In this document: positions 56,109 through 64,000 of the stretch, piece after piece
How the letters are laid out: each line of letters opens with the position of its first letter
How positions within the stretch are numbered: position 1 is the stretch's first letter
From: Megaustenia siamemsis
Taxonomy: Eukaryota > Mollusca > Gastropoda > Stylommatophora > Ariophantidae
Assembly (NCBI GenBank): GCA_032433765.1
Contig: JAVIAB010000051.1
Span: forward strand, 146,640,568-146,704,567
DNA: 64,000 nucleotides
Direction: 5' to 3'
Translations under genes and position numbers: made by a program
Notes under the pieces: model-generated
What the model was told of the DNA's origin: nothing
Database searches by the model: none
What the model saw: only the letters and a program-made list of their open reading frames with translations

Positions 56109-56789
56109 CCATTTAGTAGTTCACTCCCGTGAACAAGAGACCGACTTAATCTATTGAAAGTCCCTTCACTACCAATCCAAGAAACTTGTTACACAAACAA
56201 ATATTTCACGTTTCCTTTCCCGTTGTTACCCCATCAAGTCCCAGATCTTATTTCATAACATATTTACCAGTTCTCTCCCTTACACCAGAGTTATCGTAGT
56301 CCCGCTATCACTATTTTACCTTTCGTCACTTGCCGTTTGGCAGTTTCTACACAAAAATTAAAACGCACATCTACGGTCGGCCTTGTCAATAAACTTCCAG
56401 GGTAGATCAGCAACTTCTCTCTGTTGTTATTTTTGTTTCGTATTGTAAGCGGCAATCACAATTGCATCTCTGCACTTCACCCCTTTAGAATTATGTGTAT
56501 GTGAGATACAGCGTCATCCGATTACAAGCATATATCTACATACCTACATGTATGTATGTTTGGCAGCTCACCGTCTAGTCACATCTAATATTTTATCTCT
56601 GTCAGTAGTTGTTCTGTCTATCTAAAATACTTAGCCTCTATCTTTTCATCTGTATACTGGTCTGTCTCTCCTATTTATCATATTTTTCAATCTGTGTCTC
56701 AGGTTGTAAATAAAAATATTTCTAAAAATAACTATCTTTACCAGTTTGTCCCATTTCTGAGTGAGGTCTGCCGAAGAAAAATATAGAAT
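56109..56789. other. Unassigned
   Basis: No gene recognised in this AT-rich stretch. Confidence 0.3.
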
Positions 56790-56960
56790 CGGAGAATAAA
56801 GGCCGCTTATCTTGAACGGTCGTCACGAGGTGTTCGGGTCTGAGTTTCTATTTTACCTCCGATAGAATAAAAAACATTTCACCCTACAGGGATTCGAACC
56901 AGCATTCTCCTGGTTTGGAGCCCGACGAGTTATCGGTTCGGCCACCAGTCTCTTAGGATT
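56790..56960 (-). repeat. tRNA-headed SINE, family V, copy 2
   Basis: Minus strand head GGTGGCCGAACCGATAACTC, B-box GGTTCGAATCC near 56,895, body with AAATGTTTTTTATTC, and a 3' part AAGATAAGCGGCCTTT like that of the copy at 21,225-21,420. Confidence 0.65.
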
Positions 56961-57061
56961 GTCTAAATATATCCAACTATCTGCAAACGTGTTTTTCTTT
57001 CTAAATGCCCATATGTTTATCAACATATCTATGCATGCACTTATACACCAGGGTTTGTTAT

Positions 57062-57415
57062 AGTTAGTGGAAGGCCCCGATATCGCGGCAAAAGAATTGT
57101 GAATTAAAATCCACAATTGCTCAACCGCCCGAGCCAGTGGAATCATCCGAATTAAAACTCATCTCATTGAAGGATCCAAACTAAGAATGGCAGCTGCAGG
57201 GACTGCATCATAGCTGCTACAGCACAAGCCAAAAGGCGAAACCGCACAGAAAGTGAACACAGCTAAACTTCGTCATATTGTATCATCATTCATTCAGCTC
57301 ACGGTGTGCACAGAGCACTAAGCTCAGTAGCTCCGGCAGCAAGCCGGACTTGAAATATGGGGAAACTGTAACAATGAACACTTTTCAGACTGAGCCTCAA
57401 TGGCTCCAGCCGCCA
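57062..57415. repeat. Interspersed repeat family III, copy 2
   Basis: Second copy of the repeat at 33,930-34,340 with the same order of shared segments, ending near GCCGCCATACCAGGGAATGG. Confidence 0.75.
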
Positions 57416-57464
57416 TACCAGGGAATGGCTTTTTCAACCATAATTTATTGACGATACTTGTGTA

Positions 57465-58165
57465 ATTAGATCAGATGGCGGCTCTAACATGGTTGGTTGC
57501 ACAGAACGAGATGCACGCAATCTTAGTGACTGACTCACGAAGTAGGCTACAGAAGATTGACAGACAATGTCTCCGGCATGGTGGATGCAGCGCTTTTAAG
57601 ATAGTTCTACAGTGAGTGCGTTAATCTGGTGTACTGTCCAGGCTATGCTGATGTACATGGCAAAAAGATCAACCGACAAGCACTGAGTGTGACCTTACTC
57701 TGGACAAAGAGAATATCGCCAAGTTTGTTCTTCGTTCCTTAAAGAAGACAATGAGTGGGACAGTGATGTATGTATTGACTGAGAAGTCTAAAGGTGGTAA
57801 AAGGTATTTAGTCGACCCGGAGTGCTTAGTGAGAATGAGTGGGACAGTGATGTATATATTGACTGAGAAATCTAAAGGTTGTAAAAGGTATTTAGTCGAC
57901 CGGAGTGCTTAGTGAGAATGAGTGGGACAGTGATGTATATATTGACTGAGAAGTCTAAAGGTGGTAAAAGGTAATTAGTCGACCCGGAGTGCTTAGTGAG
58001 AATGAGTGGGACAGTGATGTATATATTGACTGAGAAGTCTAAAGGTGGTAAAAGGTAATTAGTCGACCCGGAGTGCTTAGTGAGAATGAGTGGGACAGTG
58101 ATGTATATATTGACTGAGAATTCTAAAGGTGGTAAAAGGTCGACTCGGAGTGCTTAGTGACAAAT
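57465..58165 (+). pseudogene. Non-LTR RNase H fragment with internal 82-bp array
   Basis: Plus strand: a TWLVAQNEMHAILVTDSRSR block near 57,490-57,550 followed by LQKIDRQC, which matches the RNase H region with the TDS-type catalytic Asp. Next comes YCPGYADVHGKKINRQAL near 57,640-57,690, the degenerate counterpart of PGHADVHGNEKADRQA. The linker sequence that follows (GTGGGACAGTGATGTATGTA, AAAGGTGGTAAAAGG, GTCGACCCGGAGTGCTTAGT) is repeated five times with a period near 82 bp between 57,745 and 58,160. A single non-repeated counterpart lies at 61,970-62,185. Confidence 0.68.
57745..58160 (+). repeat. 82-bp tandem array inside the retrotransposon fragment
   Basis: Five copies starting GAATGAGTGGGACAGTGATG, with one- to several-base indels; the last copy lacks the ATTTA(GTCGAC) part. 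Derived from the linker of the RNase H-bearing element. Confidence 0.88.
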
Positions 58166-58817
58166 GCATATGTATCTGTCATCGAAAACCTACAGTAACA
58201 ACCAGTTTGTATACCCTTCGAGAATGCTGGGAAGGGCGGTTGAGCGGATGCCGTGACTGCTATAAACTAGATTTCATAAATAGAATAGTATAATTAGATC
58301 TGTGGTTTTGTCATGGAAACCAATGCGTTAACTCTCCAGCTATTTCTGGAAAGAAGTCAACAAAGCATATTCTCCATTATTTTTTTCTCACGGGAGTCAA
58401 GAGCTCATACCCCCGGTTAACAAACCCATTATCTCCTCTGCATTTCTGATGTTTCTAGCAATGTATCCACGCATTTCATGATCTGCTCCTGGATTCCTTA
58501 ACGAGGCACACACTTGGAGTGTTTCTTATAACGCAAGGCCTTCCGTCAACACGATCTTCTCTCATTCTGGCAAGGCAGGGGAGGTAATTAGTCAAGACAC
58601 AATTGTCTACGCCTAACTGATTAGTGTTATGGTATAGGACGTCAGATGGCACTGTCTTGTGACGTCATACTGCTTAAAACTTTACTTTTACCAAATTATT
58701 TTTTATTTACATATTCACCCCCCCCCCCCTTCCCCCAAGGGAGGCTTATATAAGTCTAAGATGATGAGACTAGCAGCATTGGTGGAAAGAAGAAAATCAA
58801 TAAGGTCAGAGAGGGGT
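58166..58817. other. Unassigned
   Basis: A segment near 58,400-58,440 (AGCTCATACCCCCGGTTAAC) resembles one near 43,005-43,030, suggesting a minor shared repeat. A poly-C run sits at 58,719-58,729. No gene. Confidence 0.35.
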
Positions 58818-59115
58818 GGGGGGTGTGGTTTTGTAGTCTGACTTCGACCTTTGGTCAAGAAGTTCCTGGGTACGATTCCCAACACTGGCGGTGGACATTT
58901 TTTTTGTTTTTGTAATTAATAAAATAGAATCCGTGGCTTTACTCACACCTGGTCTCTGGGTAGTGAGACAAGATGTATAGTCCTCTCGGAAAATGGCGAG
59001 AAAAGAAGGTCCCATATGTATGTATATATGCACGTTAAAGAATGCTTTTCAGTTGGAAGTTGAAAAGAGTAGGCCAAAAAATGGCTGATGTCCAGGCAAA
59101 ATCTACCCAAAACGT
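58818..59115 (+). repeat. tRNA-headed SINE family I
   Basis: Plus strand: GTTTTGTAGTCTGACTTCGA head, B-box-like GGGTACGATTCCC at about 58,868-58,880, TGGTCTCTGGGTAGTGAGAC, GCACGTTAAAGAATGC, AAAGAGTAGGCCAAAAAATG and CCAGGCAAAATCTACCC. Confidence 0.78.
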
Positions 59116-59249
59116 TAAAACTCTCGACAATAAAAATGAGAATACCTCTAAAGTCTGAGAATATTTGCCCATGATGATAAGATTTTGACTCTGTATAACA
59201 TTGAACCTTCAAGTAGAGAATACTGAGGAATAAATCCAACATCTCAATG

Positions 59250-59594
59250 TTTATTAGAGATGGGATTTCTCAGAAGAATGTTGAAAAGTTCCCTGGACAG
59301 CTAAAAAGACCAATGAGGAAATTCTCAAAAAGGCCAACACAAAAAGGGAGCTCCTAAAAAACATAAGAAAGAAGCAATCAACATTTTCAGACACATCATG
59401 AGAAGAGGAAAGTTGGATTACTTGGTTACAACTGGCAAAATAAAAGGAAAGAGCGATCGCGGATGACAAAGAGAGAAAATATTAGATAGCTGGTGTCATG
59501 GCATGGCAAGCAGTCAACAACAGAACTGATACTGTAGATAGAAGATTGTGGAAGGACATAATTGCTTACACCAACTGGGATGGCACATGATGAC
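59250..59594 (+). pseudogene. RTE-like LINE 3' fragment
   Basis: Plus strand: EMGFLRRMLK, SLDS (frame slipped), NTKREL, IRKKQSTF and TTGKIKGK blocks, ending TAGAAGATTGTGGAAGGACA and ACACCAACTGGGATGGCACA, then GATGACATAATG. Same subfamily as 31,863-32,480 and 41,790-42,205. Confidence 0.8.
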
Positions 59595-59680
59595 ATAATG
59601 GGAGTGTTGATGGCTGATTGGTTAGTGCACTCAACTCCTAACCATAAGGGTTCAATTCCCAAAAGCGTTATATCTTTTAT
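59595..59680 (+). repeat. tRNA-like SINE head
   Basis: TGGCTGATTGGTTAGTGCAC (A-box-like) and AAGGGTTCAATTCCC (B-box) lie about 30 bp apart, directly downstream of the LINE fragment. The sequence up to about 59,930 is probably its body, including an unrecognised 116-codon frame from 59,729. Confidence 0.55.
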
Positions 59681-59939
59681 TTTTTCAGATCAACAAGGCT
59701 CTGAAGTTCACCCAAACTTTAAAAATGAGTGCTAGGGATTTTTGTGGAAGAAAAGTTGGCCTGGTGTGATACTGACCACATCCCCAATGTTCATTGGTCA
59801 CGGGATAATGCAGCCATTAACACCGTATTCCCTATAAGTCAAGATTTGCATGAGGGGAACTTTTACTTCTTTTCACTTGTGATTGATGCAATGCCAACAG
59901 GATATCAAGAGTCATATGTTGTGTCCAGGTTATTATTAT

Positions 59940-60338
59940 TTATATATTTGGAGGCAAAGGTGCGCCTCCCAGCACCAGAGCTGGAAGTTGTCAGTGACCC
60001 ACAGCTGATGGCTTGTGCCAGGATCGGTGAACCAAAACCATCCAGACCCTGCTCCACCTCTCCGTGGTGCCTCCAGTAACAGACTAACCTGTCTAGTCTG
60101 GCCAAGCATGCAGGGATCGAAGAGGGAAGACAACCCGGTACTCAAAAATGTTGTGCTGAAGTCGGATGTGTTGGGCCGAAAGGCGCAAATATAACAGTTA
60201 TACTGCAAACCACAGCACAACGCAGAGACGTCCACTACGTCCTTTGTAAGGGTGTATGATGAAGAGGAATATTCTAGTCTACCACGATACTCTTGAATAC
60301 TTTAGTTATCGGGCGAATGCAACCAACCAACCAACCAA
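59940..60338 (-). repeat. Interspersed repeat family II, copy 2
   Basis: Nearly identical to 20,266-20,672. The (ATT)n-like run at 59,933-59,945 would be its A-rich tail on the minus strand. Confidence 0.8.
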
Positions 60339-61406
60339 AATGAGTTTTAATCCTCAATTTTTAAAAAACAGACAACGACTACTTTCTTTCACAATATATG
60401 TATCAAGTTAACCTTTGTCACTTGTTGCTCTCAATATTCTGTAGTGTTCATTACATTGAATGAAGACAAACAAAACACTGACCATCAGATTGAATCTTTA
60501 TTTGTTAAAATAAACATTATTAACACCATTCTTACACAGGTCTGCTACAAAATAGAAACACTTCTAAGCATTATTAAGTGTCATAAAACATTGACACCAT
60601 GTGGCTGTTTCATACAAGTACAAACTAATAACACCCAAGCATAACAATCAGACTGACTAATTCATTCCTTCACTCATCCCAATATTACTTGAAGTGACTG
60701 AACAAGTTTAAGTATTTCCTAGTTTTAGAAGAAAAAGAAAGAACATGTGCACTACACACCATAAATATGGCATTCAATTTTATCCAGAAAGGGAGGAAAC
60801 TTCTGAATAAAATAACACATGAAAAGTACAAGAAATTAATAGCAAATGTTTATTCCCTTTCTTTTCCATATATGAATTGATATATGTGAGATGTACACAT
60901 ACGGCATATACACTGAGCATTGTGATTGAGAAACACTGAACATATGTTGGAATAGAATAAATGACTGTCAAGTATCTAGTATTTTAACATGCATGACCCA
61001 AGTGGGCTTGCCCTTTCAGGTTGTCAAGGTACGTACTTGTAGAGTACTCTTCTGATGATGAGATTTTCTCCTGTTCCAATGCTCCATATAAAGTTAACTA
61101 TCACTTGTGTAAACATGAGTCTCAACATTTACAAACATTTATTGTCTCCAAAAGATATCATGAAATAAGTACAAAATTCTTATATCTTTTCTTTGCTTAC
61201 AGCTCCATACTACACTGAGAGAAACAAATGTGGTAAAGATGCTTTAACATGAAATGAAAAAAAATAAATAAAAACAAACTAATCCATTATTGTTATCCTA
61301 AAAATGATTACAACAACTCAACTTGAACATCTACTCAACGCTTGTCAAATATTAGTGCCGTTCACAAGGAGTGTCTCAAGGACAATCTACAATGTTAGGT
61401 TTGATA
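60339..61406 (-). other. Probable NDUFS1 3' UTR and downstream sequence
   Basis: Lies 3' of the stop codon on the minus strand. A candidate polyadenylation signal AATAAA (minus strand) is at 60,497-60,502, followed about 25-35 bases later by a GT-rich stretch (GTGTTTTGTTTGTC), which would give a 3' UTR of about 0.9 kb. Other AATAAA occurrences nearer the stop (for example near 60,850 and 61,140) are alternatives. Confidence 0.4.
60497..60502 (-). promoter_or_regulatory. Candidate polyadenylation signal
   Basis: AATAAA on the minus strand with a downstream GT-rich element. It is the most convincing of several candidates for the NDUFS1 transcript end. Confidence 0.35.
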
Positions 61407-61574
61407 TCACGAAGCTTCAGCCTTAGAATAAGGGTTCTTCTCTGCCTCATCAACAGCCTGGATACACTTAGCCATGGTCAGAGACGCCCTTGAGATGGGA
61501 TCAGTCATGTAGAAGTCTCTCAGTCGCAACAGCTTGGGACCAATGGGAGCAATGTGTGATGTTCTTTGATTGTG
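61407..61574 (-). CDS. NDUFS1: Complex I 75 kDa subunit, last coding exon
   Basis: Final coding exon of the largest peripheral-arm subunit of mitochondrial NADH:ubiquinone oxidoreductase, which carries iron-sulfur clusters in its N-terminal part. The 55 residues plus stop contain [19 protein letters not shown], the signature near the C-terminus of animal NDUFS1 (typically DFYMTDSISRASQTMAKC). The tail ([12 protein letters not shown]) is lineage-specific, as is normal. The phase requires the acceptor AG at 61,575-61,576 (TCTAGAAAAG before CAC). The earlier AG, five bases upstream, would shift the frame. It joins in phase 0 to the exon at 62,870-63,004. Most of the gene, including the cluster-binding region, lies beyond the window. 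Confidence 0.87.
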   Translation of the reverse strand, partial: HNQRTSHIAPIGPKLLRLRDFYMTDPISRASLTMAKCIQAVDEAEKNPYSKAEAS

Positions 61575-62869
61575 CTTTTCTAGAATTGACAAAGCAAACA
61601 AGACAAACATAATTACCAATACAGAACAATTGAAACTCCATTATTGTTAAAAACATTTACAAAGATTTAAATATAAAAAATGAAGTAAGTGCTAGTACCA
61701 ATACTTTTTAAAGACCATCAACACAAGTCATGATGTAGTTTGTATTAAACCAGGCCATCCCCCATTATTATTATTTGGTGCTGCCTCCACATTGAAGGTT
61801 AACTACCAGGGAGAGCCATTTTGCTCTGCTTCATGCCTTGATTATTATATTCTACTCTTGGAATCAGTTTTATTGCTGTTGGGACTTCCCCATATCTGTT
61901 CCAGCATTTCTCAAAGCTTATACAGACAGATTATACCTGTAAGGTGTTGATTCTAAATGTATCTGCTTTTCCCACTAAGCACTTCAGATCGACCAGATCC
62001 CTTTTCCACCTATAGACTCCTCAATGTATACATCCTTGTCCCAACATTCTCCTCCTTTTCCATTAAGGAGTGAAAAACAAACCTGGCGATGTCCTCTTTG
62101 TCCAGAGTAAGACCAAACTCAGTGAGCTTATAGGCTATCTTTTCTTGATAGCGCACTTTGTCATAAGTTCACCTGTCCACCTTTTGATGTTATCAGTCCA
62201 CTGTGATGTGCCTTTGTCTCATCTACCTTGAGCATTCCCTTCCAAGATGATCCTCAGTTGGTATTGCTTCTCTTCATCCCAAACATTTCAGTTATCTTTT
62301 TAAATTGTGTTAAGCAGTTCTGTTTTCATCCTCAGTTGATTGAGAACTTCACCGTTTCTCTTCTTTCCACCCTCCATGCCCACACAAAATCTCTGTTATC
62401 TATTTTCAAAGGTTGGCTGGACCTTCAAGCCATGGTGGTCAGAAAAGAATTCACACATTTTTTGGGAACTCAACATACAAGTTCACTGGCCACTTCAAAA
62501 CTGTGGTTTCTTATTTGAATATGTTATTACACTATTCTTCTCACATATACACAAATTAATATAATTTTATTATACTCATAAACCACTTTCACAAATATTA
62601 TTGACTTCATAACCTCATGTTGGCTTCGATTTTATCACAAATTTTATTTTTCACATATATCACATCAGTGATAATCTCATATAAAAGACTATCCTCAGGA
62701 GAATGCATACTTAAATGACACAACTAATGAAGTTTTTAGAGATCTTCATTTCACTTACACCTCCTCATCTACTTTTATCTATTATAGTTGGAACACAAGG
62801 TCCTCCGTTTCAACTTCCTAAAGATCAATATACACTTGTACATCAAACCAGGTTCATTACTCAACTCAC
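61575..62869 (-). other. NDUFS1: Last intron of NDUFS1
   Basis: 1,295-bp intron with GTGAGT donor (62,864-62,869 on the minus strand) and AG acceptor. It contains a minus-strand fragment of an RNase H-bearing non-LTR element at 61,970-62,185. Small open frames inside it are not genes. Confidence 0.75.
61970..62185 (-). pseudogene. Non-LTR linker fragment in the NDUFS1 intron
   Basis: Minus strand reads FGLTLDKEDIARFVFHSL and then GTRMYTLRSL, with GGTCGATCTGAAGTGCTTAG at the end. It is the single-copy counterpart of the sequence tandemly repeated at 57,680-58,160, inserted in the same direction as the host gene. Confidence 0.6.
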
Positions 62870-63004
62870 TTTGGCTAGTTTGTCAGCAACATCCTCAAAG
62901 CCAGATTCTTCAGCAACTCCAGTGTGACTAAAAGTTGGAGAAATCTCCGCCAGCCGGGACCTCACGTCCGAGAGTTTGTCATATGGAAGAGTCACTCCCA
63001 GAAT
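62870..63004 (-). CDS. NDUFS1: Complex I 75 kDa subunit, penultimate coding exon
   Basis: A 135-bp (45-codon) exon, phase 0 at both ends. It reads ILGVTLPYDKLSDVRSRLAE and then ISPTFSHTGVAEESGFEDVA plus DKLAK. It matches the animal NDUFS1 segment EIAGxTLPYDxLxxVRxRLxEVSPN that precedes the C-terminal DFYMTD block. The acceptor is CACACATCAG before ATT and the donor is AAA-GTGAGT. Together with 61,407-61,574 it gives an uninterrupted C-terminus of 100 residues that lines up without a gap. Confidence 0.88.
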
Positions 63005-64000
63005 CTGATGTGTGTACACAATAAAGTAATGTTACATACAAAGATTTGTAGCTGGCTAATGATAGTTACACATGCACATACTTCAGTCAAAAAGCAAGCA
63101 ATAGCATTACTGCTATTGAATTCATGTGTGTTCAGCTGATGAGAAAAGGAAAAAAACTACTAGAGACTACAATAAAACAAACTTTTACTAGATGTCACAA
63201 CATATTTATCCAACTTAATATCATAAGAGGCCAGTTTGTTGGGGGAATGAATGAAAGATTATTAGATGACTGAAAATTTGTTTGGTTGGTGCATCATCAT
63301 CAAGTGCCGTCTCCGCAACAAAGGTAGGCTGCCATGGATCGCCATTCCACTCTGTTTCTTGCTTTGATGGGGCAGGTTGTCATAGATTGACTTGTCCATC
63401 TTTGATGTTACTCGTCCATGTTAGTCTTAGTCTGCCTATTTTACCTTGTATTTTTCCTTCCAATATTACTTTTAGTAGGCTGTCGTGTCTCTTAACGTGC
63501 CCCAAAAATTTTATTTGTCTTGTCTTAATTGTATTTAGTAGTTCTCTTTTTTTTTTAGTTGTTTTAAAACTTCATCATTTGTATTCTTTTCTTTCCATCC
63601 AAATCTACCTATTCTTCTATAAATCCACATTTCAAAGGCTTCAATTTTCTGTTCTGTTTTCTTGTCTAATGTCCATGTTCTGCACCATACAGGAATATTG
63701 AGAAGATGTAACATTTTGCCATTCTTAGTTTCAGCCCTGCTGATATTTGTTTTGTTGTTAGTATATTTTTCATGGCATTAAAATTACTTTTTTGCATACC
63801 TATTCTTTTATGGTATGTGCAGCAGGCCAAAATGACTATTTAGTCAAATCAGATTCAGAACTAGAGGCATTTTCAAGCAGCGTGGTTTAAAGTGATTTTT
63901 TTTCAGGTTTGGAATTTTTGTTTGTGGGACTGCCAAGTCTGGTTGTAATTCACCTGATCACAAAACCAACATGGTTTTGGCACCCTCACGCTGAGATTGT
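63005..64000 (-). other. NDUFS1: NDUFS1 upstream intron, partial
   Basis: No further NDUFS1 exon is recognisable up to the window end. An RTE-like LINE 3' end lies in it (63,292-63,815), inserted in the same direction as the gene. The final 185 bases hold nothing I can assign. Confidence 0.6.
63292..63815 (-). pseudogene. RTE-like LINE 3' end in intron
   Basis: Minus-strand copy of the 588-2,790 family: (CAT)n tail at 63,292-63,302, CGDGT-type end, GRIRQTKTNMDE-like, EAFEMWIYRRIG and KTENRKLKPLKCGF-like frames, TWTLDKKTEQKI block near 63,655. It is 5'-truncated at about 63,815. Confidence 0.83.

Overview
This is animal (metazoan) nuclear DNA, dominated by repeats. Host coding sequence is visible only at the right end: two exons on the minus strand that encode the C-terminus of the mitochondrial complex I 75 kDa subunit (NDUFS1), with consensus splice sites. 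Nearly everything else is transposon remnant, SINE-like repeat, minisatellite or microsatellite. The mix of RTE-like LINEs with (ATG)n tails, RNase H-bearing non-LTR elements, tRNA-headed SINEs, hAT elements and a Polinton-like element fits a large repeat-rich invertebrate genome. A mollusc is my best guess, but it is an inference from general familiarity and not a proof. There are no rRNA genes, CRISPR arrays or bacterial-type operons.

Layout. 0-9 kb: a minisatellite, an RTE-like LINE (minus), a 59-bp array, a hAT-like MITE with an internal 30-bp array, and two RNase H-bearing non-LTR fragments on opposite strands. 9-17 kb: a 25-bp minisatellite with higher-order structure, a 135-bp array that is an expanded LINE 3' end, a fairly complete but broken LINE (minus), and a 33-bp array. 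17-24 kb: a short hAT element with a perfect 8-bp target-site duplication, SINEs and two RTE copies. 24-32 kb: large minisatellites of 42, 21, 15 and 32 bp that create long meaningless open frames. 32-43 kb: more LINE and SINE copies, a tetranucleotide tract of about 600 bp, and several arrays, one of which is an expanded SINE 3' end.

The main discovery is at 44,421-55,406: a 10,986-bp element made almost wholly of two inverted arms of about 5.4 kb around a 144-bp loop. It begins 5'-AG, is flanked by a perfect 6-bp target-site duplication (ATCGGT), and sits inside a 44-bp minisatellite that runs in the same direction on both sides, so the array supplies its own empty site. The arms carry fragments matching the C-terminal domain of Polinton/Maverick-type integrases and a second unrecognised short reading frame, each duplicated within each arm. 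I interpret it as a giant palindromic, non-autonomous Polinton derivative, possibly born as a snap-back genome of a protein-primed replicon and then integrated.

55-64 kb: SINEs, a further RNase H-bearing element with an 82-bp internal expansion, RTE fragments, and the NDUFS1 3' end with TE fragments in its introns. A recurring theme is that pieces of transposons have themselves become minisatellite units (at least four cases).
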